64,000 nucleotides of DNA from Microbacterium aerolatum (GCF_007988825.1 NZ_BJUW01000008.1:62001-126000), one strand, 5' to 3'. Numbered from the stretch's first letter, positions 8,677-16,006 are shown. Translations and numbers: made by a program. The notes: a model not told the origin generated them from the sequence alone.

Positions 8677-8892
8677 ATGGGTACACCTGTCAACCCCGAT
8701 CTGCGCACGCTGAGCCTTCGCGAAGCCATGGAGGCCACAGGCCTCGCCGAGCGCACACTGCGCCACCTCGTCAGCACGCGCCGCATTCCGTACATCAAGG
8801 TCGGACGCTACCTGAGGTTCCGTCCCGCCGACCTGCAGACCTGGCTGGACGAGAACACTCGCCCGGTGCTCGCCTCGCAGGTGAACCGTTGA
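8677..8892 (+). CDS. Excisionase-like HTH protein (MerR/HTH_17 type)
   Basis: A 71-aa DNA-binding protein with the helix-turn-helix/wing pattern of excisionases: SLREAMEATGLAERTLRHLV followed by IPYIKVGRYLRFRPADLQTWL. It could act as the directionality factor (Xis) or as a transcriptional regulator. GGAGA lies 7 nt before the ATG at 8677; the upstream in-frame extension is Arg-rich and has no ribosome-binding site. It is the first gene of a tightly packed operon leading to the helicase, so a role in switching on excision and replication is plausible. Confidence 0.8.
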   Translation: MGTPVNPDLRTLSLREAMEATGLAERTLRHLVSTRRIPYIKVGRYLRFRPADLQTWLDENTRPVLASQVNR

Positions 8893-9110
8893 GCACCATT
8901 GCGCTGCCGGTAGGTGCGCCGCTGTGCGCGCGGCAGCTCGCGCTATTCATGCAAGCGATGCCGGATGCCGAGCGCTCGCTGTCGCCGACCTCGCGCGAGT
9001 TTCGCGCCGCACTCGGGCGCCTCGTCTCAGCGACTCCACTGGCCGTCATGCTGTCCCGCTCCGAGATCCGCACCGCAACTGCCTATCTGCGCAAGGCAGG
9101 TGTGCTGTGA
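8889..9110 (+). CDS. Small hypothetical protein, 73 aa
   Basis: Function not recognised. A TTG start at 8889 overlaps the stop of the HTH gene as TTGA, and its own stop overlaps the next gene as GTGA, a pattern that argues for a real translationally coupled gene. The product is helical with no Cys clusters or membrane segment: LCARQLALFMQ, then REFRAALGRLVSATP and EIRTATAYLRKAG. A later ATG (8949) would shorten it to 53 aa. Position suggests a replication or control accessory. Confidence 0.55.
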   Translation: MSTIALPVGAPLCARQLALFMQAMPDAERSLSPTSREFRAALGRLVSATPLAVMLSRSEIRTATAYLRKAGVL

Positions 9111-9619
9111 AGGTCACGAGCGTCGAGCACACGCTGAGTTGGCTCAAGCAGCATCTGCCGGCCGTCACTGCGCAGGCGCGGGATGAGTACGTGCTCGGAG
9201 ACCCGACGATTCTGCGGGCATCACTCGCGTATCGCGGCGTGGCCGTTCCCGACCGTGCATCGCTCATCGACGCGCTCGGCGCGCTGTTCGAGTGGGAGGA
9301 CGGCGGGTATGACGGATTCACCGTGTTCGCGTCTGCCGTTCAGCTTCCGGCGTCGATTGTGCGGCTGATCCGCCCCGCCGAGGGTAATCCTGGCCGGTTC
9401 GTCGTTCTCGCCGACTGTCCCTATGCGGACGAGCACGTGAGCCGATACCGCGGGCACGAGAAGCACGGCTACGGGCTCCCTGCGTATCCCGTGCCGAGCA
9501 GCGCCCGCGGTGTGATTGGCGTCAGACACGCTCAGTGCGATGACGGGTCACTATCTCGCGTTGAGTTGATCGTGCCGCACACCTGGGAACCGTACTCGTG
9601 GGAAGACCCGACATCGTGA
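9107..9619 (+). CDS. Hypothetical protein, 170 aa, coupled to the helicase gene
   Basis: Not recognised. A soluble alpha/beta protein with several Asp/Glu clusters (FEWEDGGYDGF near residue 63) and a Tyr/His-rich loop (RYRGHEKHGYGLP near 114). Its GTG start overlaps the previous stop (GTGA) and its stop overlaps the helicase GTG (GTGA), so it is almost certainly made in fixed ratio with the helicase. Because that helicase lacks an obvious primase domain, this protein is a candidate primase or origin-binding partner. That role comes from context only; no primase motif was seen. Confidence 0.65.
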   Translation: MKVTSVEHTLSWLKQHLPAVTAQARDEYVLGDPTILRASLAYRGVAVPDRASLIDALGALFEWEDGGYDGFTVFASAVQLPASIVRLIRPAEGNPGRFVVLADCPYADEHVSRYRGHEKHGYGLPAYPVPSSARGVIGVRHAQCDDGSLSRVELIVPHTWEPYSWEDPTS

Positions 9620-10920
9620 CCGCTCAATTCATCAACCCGGATACCGGCAAGCTCAGTGCCGTCGACGTTGCGAGCTGGATCGCGCCCGATCTCGGGCGCG
9701 CGATCGACGGCACCTACCACGAGTACGACACCGATGCCGGCATCTACCGGCCACGCGAAGGGCTGATCAAGGCGCGCGTAGCCGCGGCTCTCGGCGACCG
9801 ATACTCGGCCACGGTGCTCGGCCAGGTAGAAGCCCACCTTCTGAACGTGACTATCCCCGAAGTCGGGCCACCTGTCATCCCTGGGGAAGGCTACCTGGAT
9901 CACATCGTGCTGATGAACGGCGTGTACTACTGGAAGGCGCACGAATTCGGCGGGCACGATCCGAGGCTGGGCGCTCTGAATCGCCTCCAGTTCCGGTACG
10001 ACGCCACGGCGACGTGTCCTGTCTTTCGTGACTGGCTCAGGGTGACGTTCGAGGACAACGCTCAGGTGATCCGGCACGTGTGGGAGGTGCTCGGCTACCT
10101 GCTCATGACCGGCAACCCCGAACAGATCGCGTTCCTGTTCTACGGCGAGGGCGGCAACGGCAAGGGAACGCTCATGCGCGTGCTCGAGAACATGATCGGT
10201 GCCGACAACATGGCCGCGCTCACGCTGCATCAGATCGCAGAAGGCAAGTTCGAGCTCGCAACCCTCTACGGCAAGATGATCAACCTGGCCGGCGACGTAT
10301 CCAGTCGGTACATCGAGAACCCCGAGGTGTTCAAGACCATCACTGGCGACGACTATGTGACGACATCGCACAAGTTCGGCGCGCCGTTCAAGTTCAAGTC
10401 CTACGCGGTGCCGGTGTTCTCCGTGAACAACTACTTCCGTACCTCGGACAGCTCCGAAGGCTGGCGGCGGCGCTGGCTCGCGTTGGACTTCAATGTGCCA
10501 TTGCGCGGCAAGTTCGCGGGCTTCAATGAGCAGGACCTGTACGCCGAGGCGCCGGGGATCTTCAACGAGGCCATGATCGCGCTGCGGCGGCTCATGGAGC
10601 GCACGACTCGGCCGCGCTTCGATCCGCCTGCCGCCGTCCAAGAGGCCACACGGAAGATGCTCGACGAGGCAGACCCATTCATGATGTGGTTCAACTCTGA
10701 TGGCGTGCTGCACGACGTCGAGCAGTCCGACGTCCGCGACACGGTGTATCAGCACTACGTGAAGTGGTCGCGGCGTAACGGCTACCAGGCGATGTCATCG
10801 GGTCCGTTCGGAGGACGGCTGAAGCAAGTGGGCGTCACCTCAGCGGGGCGCCGCATCGGCGGCAAGATGTCGCGCGTATACACCGGGATCGGCGTCATGA
10901 TCGAGCCGCACGACGCGTAG
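9616..10920 (+). CDS. SF3 helicase, phage P4 alpha/D5-type replication protein
   Basis: Replicative DNA helicase of the element. The 434-aa protein has a D5_N-like region (about 90-160), Walker A GEGGNGKGT (177-185), Walker B-like MINLAGDVSS near 220, the ITGDDYVTTSHKF sensor region, motif C around VFSVNN, and the arginine-finger region GWRRRWLALDF. A C-terminal winged-helix-like part of about 90 aa follows. It is shorter than P4 alpha (777 aa) and lacks its N-terminal primase. The GTG at 9616 is chosen because it overlaps the preceding stop as GTGA, the pattern of the whole operon. The iteron array begins 8 bp past its stop. Confidence 0.88.
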   Translation: MTAQFINPDTGKLSAVDVASWIAPDLGRAIDGTYHEYDTDAGIYRPREGLIKARVAAALGDRYSATVLGQVEAHLLNVTIPEVGPPVIPGEGYLDHIVLMNGVYYWKAHEFGGHDPRLGALNRLQFRYDATATCPVFRDWLRVTFEDNAQVIRHVWEVLGYLLMTGNPEQIAFLFYGEGGNGKGTLMRVLENMIGADNMAALTLHQIAEGKFELATLYGKMINLAGDVSSRYIENPEVFKTITGDDYVTTSHKFGAPFKFKSYAVPVFSVNNYFRTSDSSEGWRRRWLALDFNVPLRGKFAGFNEQDLYAEAPGIFNEAMIALRRLMERTTRPRFDPPAAVQEATRKMLDEADPFMMWFNSDGVLHDVEQSDVRDTVYQHYVKWSRRNGYQAMSSGPFGGRLKQVGVTSAGRRIGGKMSRVYTGIGVMIEPHDA

Positions 10921-10927
10921 CGCTGGG

Positions 10928-11210
10928 TGCTTCACTACGTGCTTCACGGTGGGCGGCGGGTGCTTCACGGGGCGCCCTGGCCCCTCGCGCTCCCCGTCGA
11001 GCCGACACGATAAGGGGTCTGAGCGTCGAACACTTGTCCGGTGAAGCACGTAGTGAAGCACCCGTGAAGCACCCTCGGGGGGGCGGGTGAAGCACGTTGG
11101 ATGCCTTGCAATCACTGGAGTGAAGCAGGTGAAGCACCCTCTTTACTACTCCTTACCCATAGAAAAAGTGGAGAGAGAAATAGGGGCACAAGGTGCTTCA
11201 CCTGCTTCAC
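10928..11210. repeat. Iteron array (11 copies of GTGAAGCA/TGCTTCAC), putative replication origin
   Basis: Minus-orientation copies (TGCTTCAC) start at 10928, 10940, 10961, 11194 and 11203. Plus-orientation copies (GTGAAGCA) start at 11041, 11053, 11064, 11087, 11120 and 11129. Nine of eleven read GTGAAGCAC. Two are arranged as larger inverted repeats: 10926-10947 with 11041-11062, and 11120-11138 with 11192-11210. The second pair brackets an AT-richer 53-bp stretch that could be the unwinding region. P4 alpha binds comparable short repeats in ori and crr (established for P4), so this is probably the target of the adjacent helicase. Confidence 0.75.
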
Positions 11211-11252
11211 CTGGGCGGGATCGACGGCGCAGCTCGACCACGGCGAACGGCG

Positions 11253-11279
11253 CTCGACCCGTCGAGGCGGTCTTTTTTT
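11253..11279 (+). terminator. Probable terminator downstream of the replication region
   Basis: CTCGA-CCCG-TCGAG stem, then GCGG and seven consecutive T. It could end transcripts from the helicase operon before the second operon. The stem is short (5 bp), so confidence is moderate. The rest of 11280-11432 shows nothing I can name. Confidence 0.45.
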
Positions 11280-11432
11280 GCGGATCGGCACTACCCCCGC
11301 CTTCGGCTCCAAGAGCAAAATCCCCCCCTGAACTGAGTCCCAGACTTCGCGATACTCAGTTTCAATTTCACTCGGTGTCATGTGGCGCGCTGGCCGATGT
11401 CCACGCCACTTGCTACCGTGAGCGAAACACGT

Positions 11433-11453
11433 GAGTGAGTTCAGACCCTCTCG
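11433..11453 (+). promoter_or_regulatory. 21-bp repeat upstream of second operon (copy 2)
   Basis: Identical to 6935-6955 upstream of int. It lies 57 bp before the GTG of the second HTH gene, a distance suited to a promoter or operator. Co-regulation of int and the second operon is implied. Confidence 0.55.
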
Positions 11454-11510
11454 AAGCATCGCCCGCCGAACAGATTCGGCGCTGGCCACTTCATTGAGAG
11501 GACACTCCCC

Positions 11511-11708
11511 GTGTCGAAGACCATTCAAGAGCCGCTGCTCTACGACGTCGCCAGCGCTGCGCGCGCGGCCGGCGTCTCATCCCGCACAATCCGCCGGTTG
11601 ATCGCAGACGGCGAGCTGCCGACAGTTCGCGTGGGACTCCTCGTCCGCATCCGCCTCGCCGACCTCCAGTCGTACATCGACGCTCACCGGTCGGAGGTGA
11701 ACGCGTGA
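11511..11708 (+). CDS. Second excisionase-like HTH protein
   Basis: A 65-aa HTH_17-type DNA-binding protein: YDVASAARAAGVSSRTIRRLI then LPTVRVGLLVRIRLADLQSYI. It has the same fold as the protein at 8677 but little identity beyond the pattern, so it is not a recent duplicate. The start is GTG with GAGAGGA upstream. It heads the second operon and overlaps the next gene (GTGA). It may be Xis or an operon regulator; sequence does not decide which of the two HTH proteins is the directionality factor. Confidence 0.75.
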   Translation: MSKTIQEPLLYDVASAARAAGVSSRTIRRLIADGELPTVRVGLLVRIRLADLQSYIDAHRSEVNA

Positions 11709-12478
11709 TGTTCGGACTGACAAGCAAGAAGGAGCCCGACGCCATTGCGCCGCGCTCGAGCGAATCCGCCGCGCCTGAAATGTGGATCCCGAGGAGGCTC
11801 AACGACACTGTGGCGGCTCGAGCGACGGAAGTCGCCGCGCACCTCTCGCCACTCACCGATCGGGACTGGAGCGAGTACCTCAATGAGTCCGTGGCCGACC
11901 GCGGCGGAGCGCGTTCGTTCTCGAACGGGTCACGCATCGAGCAGCATCTGACACGGTTCGTCGCTGACACTCAGAACGCCGGGAAGGTGCCGCCGCGCCA
12001 TGTCCCGGTTGATGTTTCTGCCGTCCTCGGTGGCACCCCGACTGATCTTCGGCAAGAGGAATCGCGCACCCGTGAGGCTCGCGAGCATGCCGCCGAGTTC
12101 CGAGCGCAGGTGGCGGCGCTGTCTGCCGCCATTCTGGGCGATGCGGGGCGCTCGTGGGACGCCTACGTAACTCTGCGGCTCATAGCCGATGCCGAAGCGT
12201 CACAGCAGGCCGAGAAGGACGCCGCCCGCCGCGAGCAGACACGACTGGCACTCATGCAGTGCCCGGTGTGCGGATCGGAGGACCCTGCGAACGGCGCGGT
12301 CAACTCACGCGCGTGGCCGGGCGTGAGCGACTGGCGGCGTCCGAAGGTGCGCAGTTGCGAGGCGTGCTACGAAGCGCACCGCCTTCAGCACTTCACCGAG
12401 CGTGCCGCCGAGCTGCTCGACGGCCGCACGCGCGCCGATCGCGTGCGCGCTGCCGCATCGGGAGGTGATCCGCGATGA
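11705..12478 (+). CDS. Hypothetical protein with C-terminal zinc ribbon
   Basis: A 257-aa soluble protein of unknown function. Residues 1-100 are mixed and include WIPRRLNDTVAARATEV; residues about 115-180 are helical and Glu/Ala/Arg-rich, probably coiled coil (TREAREHAAEFRAQVAAL). Residues 186-221 form a four-Cys zinc ribbon: CPVC at 186-189 and CEAC at 218-221. The GTG start overlaps the previous stop as GTGA, with GGAGG upstream; ATG at 11708 is an equally good start. Its stop overlaps the tape-measure-like gene (ATGA). The context suggests joint action with that protein. Confidence 0.7.
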   Translation: MMFGLTSKKEPDAIAPRSSESAAPEMWIPRRLNDTVAARATEVAAHLSPLTDRDWSEYLNESVADRGGARSFSNGSRIEQHLTRFVADTQNAGKVPPRHVPVDVSAVLGGTPTDLRQEESRTREAREHAAEFRAQVAALSAAILGDAGRSWDAYVTLRLIADAEASQQAEKDAARREQTRLALMQCPVCGSEDPANGAVNSRAWPGVSDWRRPKVRSCEACYEAHRLQHFTERAAELLDGRTRADRVRAAASGGDPR

Positions 12479-13905
12479 CCAGCAAGCGGTTCGAGATCGA
12501 CATGGGGCTGAACGCGTCCGGTGTCGTCAAGGGCGCCGGCGACGGCAAGAAGGCCCTCGCCGATCTGGAGGACGCGGTAGGCGATATCGCCGACGAGTCC
12601 GCCCGCTCTGGCAGCAAGGTCGACTCGTTCGCCGACAAGGTGGCCAAGGCCGCCCGCGAGGCGGGCAAGTCAGACGACGAGATCAAGGATGCGCTCCGCG
12701 CGTACGGCGTGAACGCGAAAGACGCCGAGCGTGCGATCGGCGATATCGGTGACGAGTTCCGCGAGACCGGCCGCGACGGCAGGCGTGCCGGGGACGACCT
12801 CGAAGACTCCCTCCGCGACGTGCAACGCCAGTCCGAACGTACCGAGAAGTCTGTCGACGACATCGGCGACAAGGGATTTCGGAAGCTCGGTGACACCTCG
12901 AGAGAGGTCGGCGACGAGCTCAAGCAGAATCTCGGCGAGACGTTCTCGTCGTTCCGAGGTGATCTCGAAGACCTCCCTCAGATCGCACAGGACACGCTCG
13001 CCGGCCTTGCCGGGTCGGGTGCGCTCGGCGGCATCGGCGGCCTCGCCGCGACGGCGGCTGGAGCTGCTGGCCTGGGCCTGGTCATCGGCGCTATGGACAC
13101 CATCAACGAGCGTGCCGAAGCGCTCGAGGCGCGGGCCAGTGACATGGCCTCGGCGTTCATCGAAGCCGGTTCCACCGTGCTCGACGCGACCACCATCGCT
13201 GCCGCTGCCTCTGACGTGATCACCGACCCTGAGAAACGCAAAGAGGTTCAGGCGTACGCCGACGCGCTCGGCGTCGACTTCCCTACCGCTGTGCGTGCCT
13301 ATGTGGGCGATGCGAATGCACTGGCCGTCGTTGACGGCGTGGTTTCGGATGCGCGCCGGGAGAATCTGTCGCTTGCGGAAGAGCAGCGCGAAGCCCTCAA
13401 GGCCCTCACTCCCGAGCAGCAAAAGATGCTCGAGGCGAACCAGAGCGCTATCACCGCTGGACGGGAGCTGAATGGCGTCGTCGATGAAGCGAACCGCAAG
13501 TATCAGGACCAGCAGGGCGTGCTGCTCGGGCTGCTCTCCGACGCGGGCACTGTTGGTGAGGAGATTGATGAGCTGGGGAATCGGCTTCTCACGCTCCCGG
13601 ACGGCGCCCAGATCCTCATCTCGGCGGAGACTGGGCAGGCATCGGCTGACGTGTCAGCGTTCGAGGGCGATGTCGATGGTGTGATTGCGCGCATCGAGGG
13701 TGACAAGATCGTGCTCTCCGCGACCGCGGCGCAGGCGATCGCGACAGCGAAGAGCGCCGCCGAGACCATCGGCGGTATCAAGCCCCGGATGACCGTGGGC
13801 GTGGGCGTCGACACATCCCAGTTCGACCGTGAGGTTCGTCGGATCTCGAACACACAGATTCGCGTCGGGGCGCGGATCGTCACGAGTGGGCAGGACTGGG
13901 ACTGA
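12475..13905 (+). CDS. Phage tape-measure-like helical protein
   Basis: A 476-aa protein. Residues 1-150 are almost wholly helical, charged and heptad-like (KKALADLEDAVGDIADE, DDLEDSLRDVQRQSE). A glycine/alanine-rich hydrophobic stretch follows at about 180-206 (GGIGGLAATAAGAAGLGLV). After a further helical part, the C-terminus carries VGVDTSQFDREVRRIS, a pattern seen in siphophage tape-measure and minor tail proteins. This composition plus a central hydrophobic segment is typical of tape measures, but 476 aa is short for one. No other tail gene is present. Alternatives are a membrane-active effector or an interference factor against helper-phage tails. ATGA overlap with the preceding gene. 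Confidence 0.55.
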   Translation: MTSKRFEIDMGLNASGVVKGAGDGKKALADLEDAVGDIADESARSGSKVDSFADKVAKAAREAGKSDDEIKDALRAYGVNAKDAERAIGDIGDEFRETGRDGRRAGDDLEDSLRDVQRQSERTEKSVDDIGDKGFRKLGDTSREVGDELKQNLGETFSSFRGDLEDLPQIAQDTLAGLAGSGALGGIGGLAATAAGAAGLGLVIGAMDTINERAEALEARASDMASAFIEAGSTVLDATTIAAAASDVITDPEKRKEVQAYADALGVDFPTAVRAYVGDANALAVVDGVVSDARRENLSLAEEQREALKALTPEQQKMLEANQSAITAGRELNGVVDEANRKYQDQQGVLLGLLSDAGTVGEEIDELGNRLLTLPDGAQILISAETGQASADVSAFEGDVDGVIARIEGDKIVLSATAAQAIATAKSAAETIGGIKPRMTVGVGVDTSQFDREVRRISNTQIRVGARIVTSGQDWD

Positions 13906-14177
13906 TGATCGATTCGCAGAAGCGCATCGGTTCGGCGCTGCTCGACTTCGTGTCGGTCAGCAATCCGCCGGCCCCAAGTCAGCAGCTCGCCGCTGACCAG
14001 TTCATCCAGGAAGCGCTCGCCCCGCTCGGCGTCGAAGCTGGAACGGACGTCACGGACATCCTCATGGGCGTTGCCGTCGTCGTCGAGGCCGCGATTGCCC
14101 TGGCGTCGTCGGCGCTAGAGTGCGATCGCGACGAGGTGCTCTTCGAACTGCGAGGGCTCGTGGACCGCGCCGCATGA
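13905..14177 (+). CDS. Small hypothetical protein, 90 aa
   Basis: Not recognised. The start ATG shares one base with the stop of the tape-measure-like gene (TGATG), so it is the last gene of that operon. Predicted mainly helical, with a hydrophobic stretch ILMGVAVVVEAAIALASSAL around residues 52-71 that is interrupted by Glu and so is more likely a buried helix than a membrane span. A chaperone or partner of the preceding protein is possible but not supported by any motif. Confidence 0.6.
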   Translation: MIDSQKRIGSALLDFVSVSNPPAPSQQLAADQFIQEALAPLGVEAGTDVTDILMGVAVVVEAAIALASSALECDRDEVLFELRGLVDRAA

Positions 14178-14186
14178 TGTGAGGTT

Positions 14187-14222
14187 GAGAGGCGCCTATC
14201 CTGGATCGGGTGGGCGCCTCTC
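14187..14222. terminator. Bidirectional terminator between convergent genes
   Basis: GAGAGGCGCC pairs with GGCGCCTCTC across a 16-nt loop. It sits in the 51-bp gap between the second operon and the convergent recombinase gene, so it can serve both strands. Confidence 0.6.
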
Positions 14223-14228
14223 GTCTGC

Positions 14229-15656
14229 TCAGCGACCAGTGGACATCATGTCGACAAGTCGGCGCTTCGCATCGTCGTTGACGAGGACGTACCGCTGTGT
14301 CGTCGCCGGGGACGAGTGACCGAGTAGCTGCTGAACAGTGAATACGTCGCGGTCGATGTTGTAGGCCTTGCTGGCGAACCTGTGCCTCAAGGAGTGCATG
14401 GTCACACCATCAGGCAGCAGGCGCGATATCCGCTTGCCAAGCCAGATCGTACCCACGTGACCGTTGTGGTCTCCAGGAAACACATACCCCTCGTGCGCGC
14501 GCAGCAGGTTCGCGAGGTGGTCGGGGATAGGCAACACGCGTTGTTTGGACCCCTTGCCGTGCACGAGCAGCGTCCAGCCGTCATCGGCGCGGGTGATGTC
14601 GCGAGCATGTACTTGTGCCACCTCCGCGCACCTCATGCCGAGTTCACCCGCAAGGCGCAGCGCGAGTCGGTCACTGTGGCTTCCATGCCGCAACGCGCGT
14701 TCGTATTCGTCGTCATGCGCGGGCCTAGGCTGCGGCTTGCTCATGCGCACTGTCGGCAGTCGCTCGGTCGGGTCGACGTCAATGCGGCCAGTGTCGATCG
14801 CCCAACGGTAGAACAAACGCAACGCCGACCTGTACGCACGGCGGGTCTCGCTCATCCAACGCTGGCCTGCCATCCAGTCGATGAGGTCGTCGATGGTGAC
14901 GTCCCATGGGTCCAACGATGCGTGATCGCGGGCGAACGCCCGTATTTGCGTGAGGCGTAGGCGTACCGTCGTTTCCGGGTATCCAGCGCTGCGCAACCAC
15001 GATCGCCACGGACGCAGTTGCGCGTCCCACGGTTCCGGTACGTCGGGTGTCGTTGCACGCCTGCTCGCCTCGGCCGTTGGATCTACGTCGATCCGCCCAC
15101 ATTGGTGCGCCCACCGGTAGAACGCACGGAGGCTGTCGCGCAGCTTCGCCCGCGTTGTCCCGGCGCCAGGTATCGACGCGATCCACGCTGCGTAGTCGGC
15201 TGCGGTGACCTTCCACGGCTCCAGTCCGGTTTCACGAGCGAACCGGCGAATGTGACCGACCCGGCTGAGAGTGGTCGCCGGCGCGATTCTCGCTCCGCTC
15301 TGCGCCTTGTCGAACTGCGACAGCGCATCACTCCACCGATCATCGGGCGCGTACTGGCTGATGACGCCAGCGACGACAGGGTTTGCGTCGATGTGTCCGG
15401 CCGCGATTGCCCAACGATAGAAGCGGCGTGCTGCCTGCCTGTACTTCCGCATGGCATCAGGGCTGGCGTCGAGCCCTTCCATCCACGCCTCGATGTCTGC
15501 CGGGGTGACGTCCCAGGGATCGCCGCCGAGGTCCTCGGCCAGGCGGCGCAGGCGTGTGATTCTCGCCCGATGGGCCGCACCCTCGCCGGGGTTGTCGACC
15601 GCGAATGCCTCGAGCGCGGTGCGCCAAGCCGGGGCAAGCGTGCTGGCGCGCTTCAT
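14229..15656 (-). CDS. Tyrosine recombinase with three tandem core-binding domains
   Basis: The C-terminal catalytic domain (about 312-475) is complete: R342 (ELGMRCAEV), Lys in HGKGSKQRVLP, H421 and R424 (HSLRH), H447 (LGHSS) and Y456. The N-terminal 311 residues contain three copies of a roughly 103-aa SAM-like core-binding domain. Each has a DPWDVT-like signature (DPWDVT, EPWKVT, DPWDVT) and ends in FYRWA..GxID.(N/D)P. One such domain is normal. The ATG at 15656 overlaps the stop of the upstream gene as ATGA. The protein is unrelated in detail to the integrase at 6997. Possible roles are multimer resolution of the replicated element or an inversion switch; no recombination site for it was identified. 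Confidence 0.9.
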   Translation of the reverse strand: MKRASTLAPAWRTALEAFAVDNPGEGAAHRARITRLRRLAEDLGGDPWDVTPADIEAWMEGLDASPDAMRKYRQAARRFYRWAIAAGHIDANPVVAGVISQYAPDDRWSDALSQFDKAQSGARIAPATTLSRVGHIRRFARETGLEPWKVTAADYAAWIASIPGAGTTRAKLRDSLRAFYRWAHQCGRIDVDPTAEASRRATTPDVPEPWDAQLRPWRSWLRSAGYPETTVRLRLTQIRAFARDHASLDPWDVTIDDLIDWMAGQRWMSETRRAYRSALRLFYRWAIDTGRIDVDPTERLPTVRMSKPQPRPAHDDEYERALRHGSHSDRLALRLAGELGMRCAEVAQVHARDITRADDGWTLLVHGKGSKQRVLPIPDHLANLLRAHEGYVFPGDHNGHVGTIWLGKRISRLLPDGVTMHSLRHRFASKAYNIDRDVFTVQQLLGHSSPATTQRYVLVNDDAKRRLVDMMSTGR

Positions 15657-15955
15657 CGCGTGCCGCCTTCGATAGCGCTCGCACATATGCGAAGCACGTC
15701 GGCGAGCTCCTGCCGTGTCCCGGCTTGGGCAACCTCTTCGACGCGCGAGAAGAGGTGCCAACGCACAGGCCCAGACGCGATCTGGCTGCGGCACAGGGTG
15801 AGTCCCGGCATCACCACGACTCCGGGGCCGTCGCTATGCACCCAGTCCCCGGGTTCATCGCCAGCGCCCCCATGGTCCAAGATTGATCCACTGCACCACT
15901 CCACAGGGCAGGAGATCGACCGGTGCAGATCAGGGATTGGTAGTTGAGTGGTCAT
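15653..15955 (-). CDS. Small Cys/His protein resembling DUF6907
   Basis: A 100-aa soluble protein. The core CPVEWCSG...DHGG...WVHSDGPGVVV recalls the DUF6907 pattern found in actinobacterial phage and mobile-element proteins (WC near an acidic-His motif, then His and Val-rich strands); the family match is from memory and tentative. The C-terminus is helical (EVAQAGTRQELADVLRI). The start at 15955 lies within a 17-bp palindromic operator and has no ribosome-binding site, suggesting leaderless translation. It overlaps the recombinase gene by 4 nt. Confidence 0.6.
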   Translation of the reverse strand: MTTQLPIPDLHRSISCPVEWCSGSILDHGGAGDEPGDWVHSDGPGVVVMPGLTLCRSQIASGPVRWHLFSRVEEVAQAGTRQELADVLRICASAIEGGTR

Positions 15956-15972
15956 GTAACTGATGGTTACAT
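15954..15972. promoter_or_regulatory. Operator 1 of the divergent switch
   Basis: TGTAAC-TGATG-GTTACA (15955-15971), perfect arms, extended by A/T on each side. It covers the start codon of the minus-strand gene. Its centre is 32 bp from operator 2, about three helical turns. Confidence 0.65.
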
Positions 15973-15986
15973 CATTGCGCGCGCGA

Positions 15987-16003
15987 TGCAACTCACAGTT
16001 ACA
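15987..16003. promoter_or_regulatory. Operator 2 of the divergent switch
   Basis: TGCAAC-TCACA-GTTACA, one mismatch to operator 1 in the arms, with the same 5-nt spacer. It ends 3 bp before the ATG of the plus-strand HTH gene. Confidence 0.6.
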
Positions 16004-16006
16004 CTC

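Noticed and set aside
10928..11210. CRISPR array
   Set aside because: Repeats are only 8 bp, occur in both orientations and have irregular spacing; no cas genes are nearby.
11087..11434. Plus-strand open frame of 115 codons over the iterons
   Set aside because: The coding potential follows the repeat sequence itself, and no start signal or homology pattern was seen.
11112..11528. Open frame of 138 codons on the minus strand across the iteron region, including a protein-like stretch
   Set aside because: It spans the terminator and the iterons, whose repeats give it low-complexity repeats (KQVKH), and it has no ribosome-binding site. The region is better explained as an origin.
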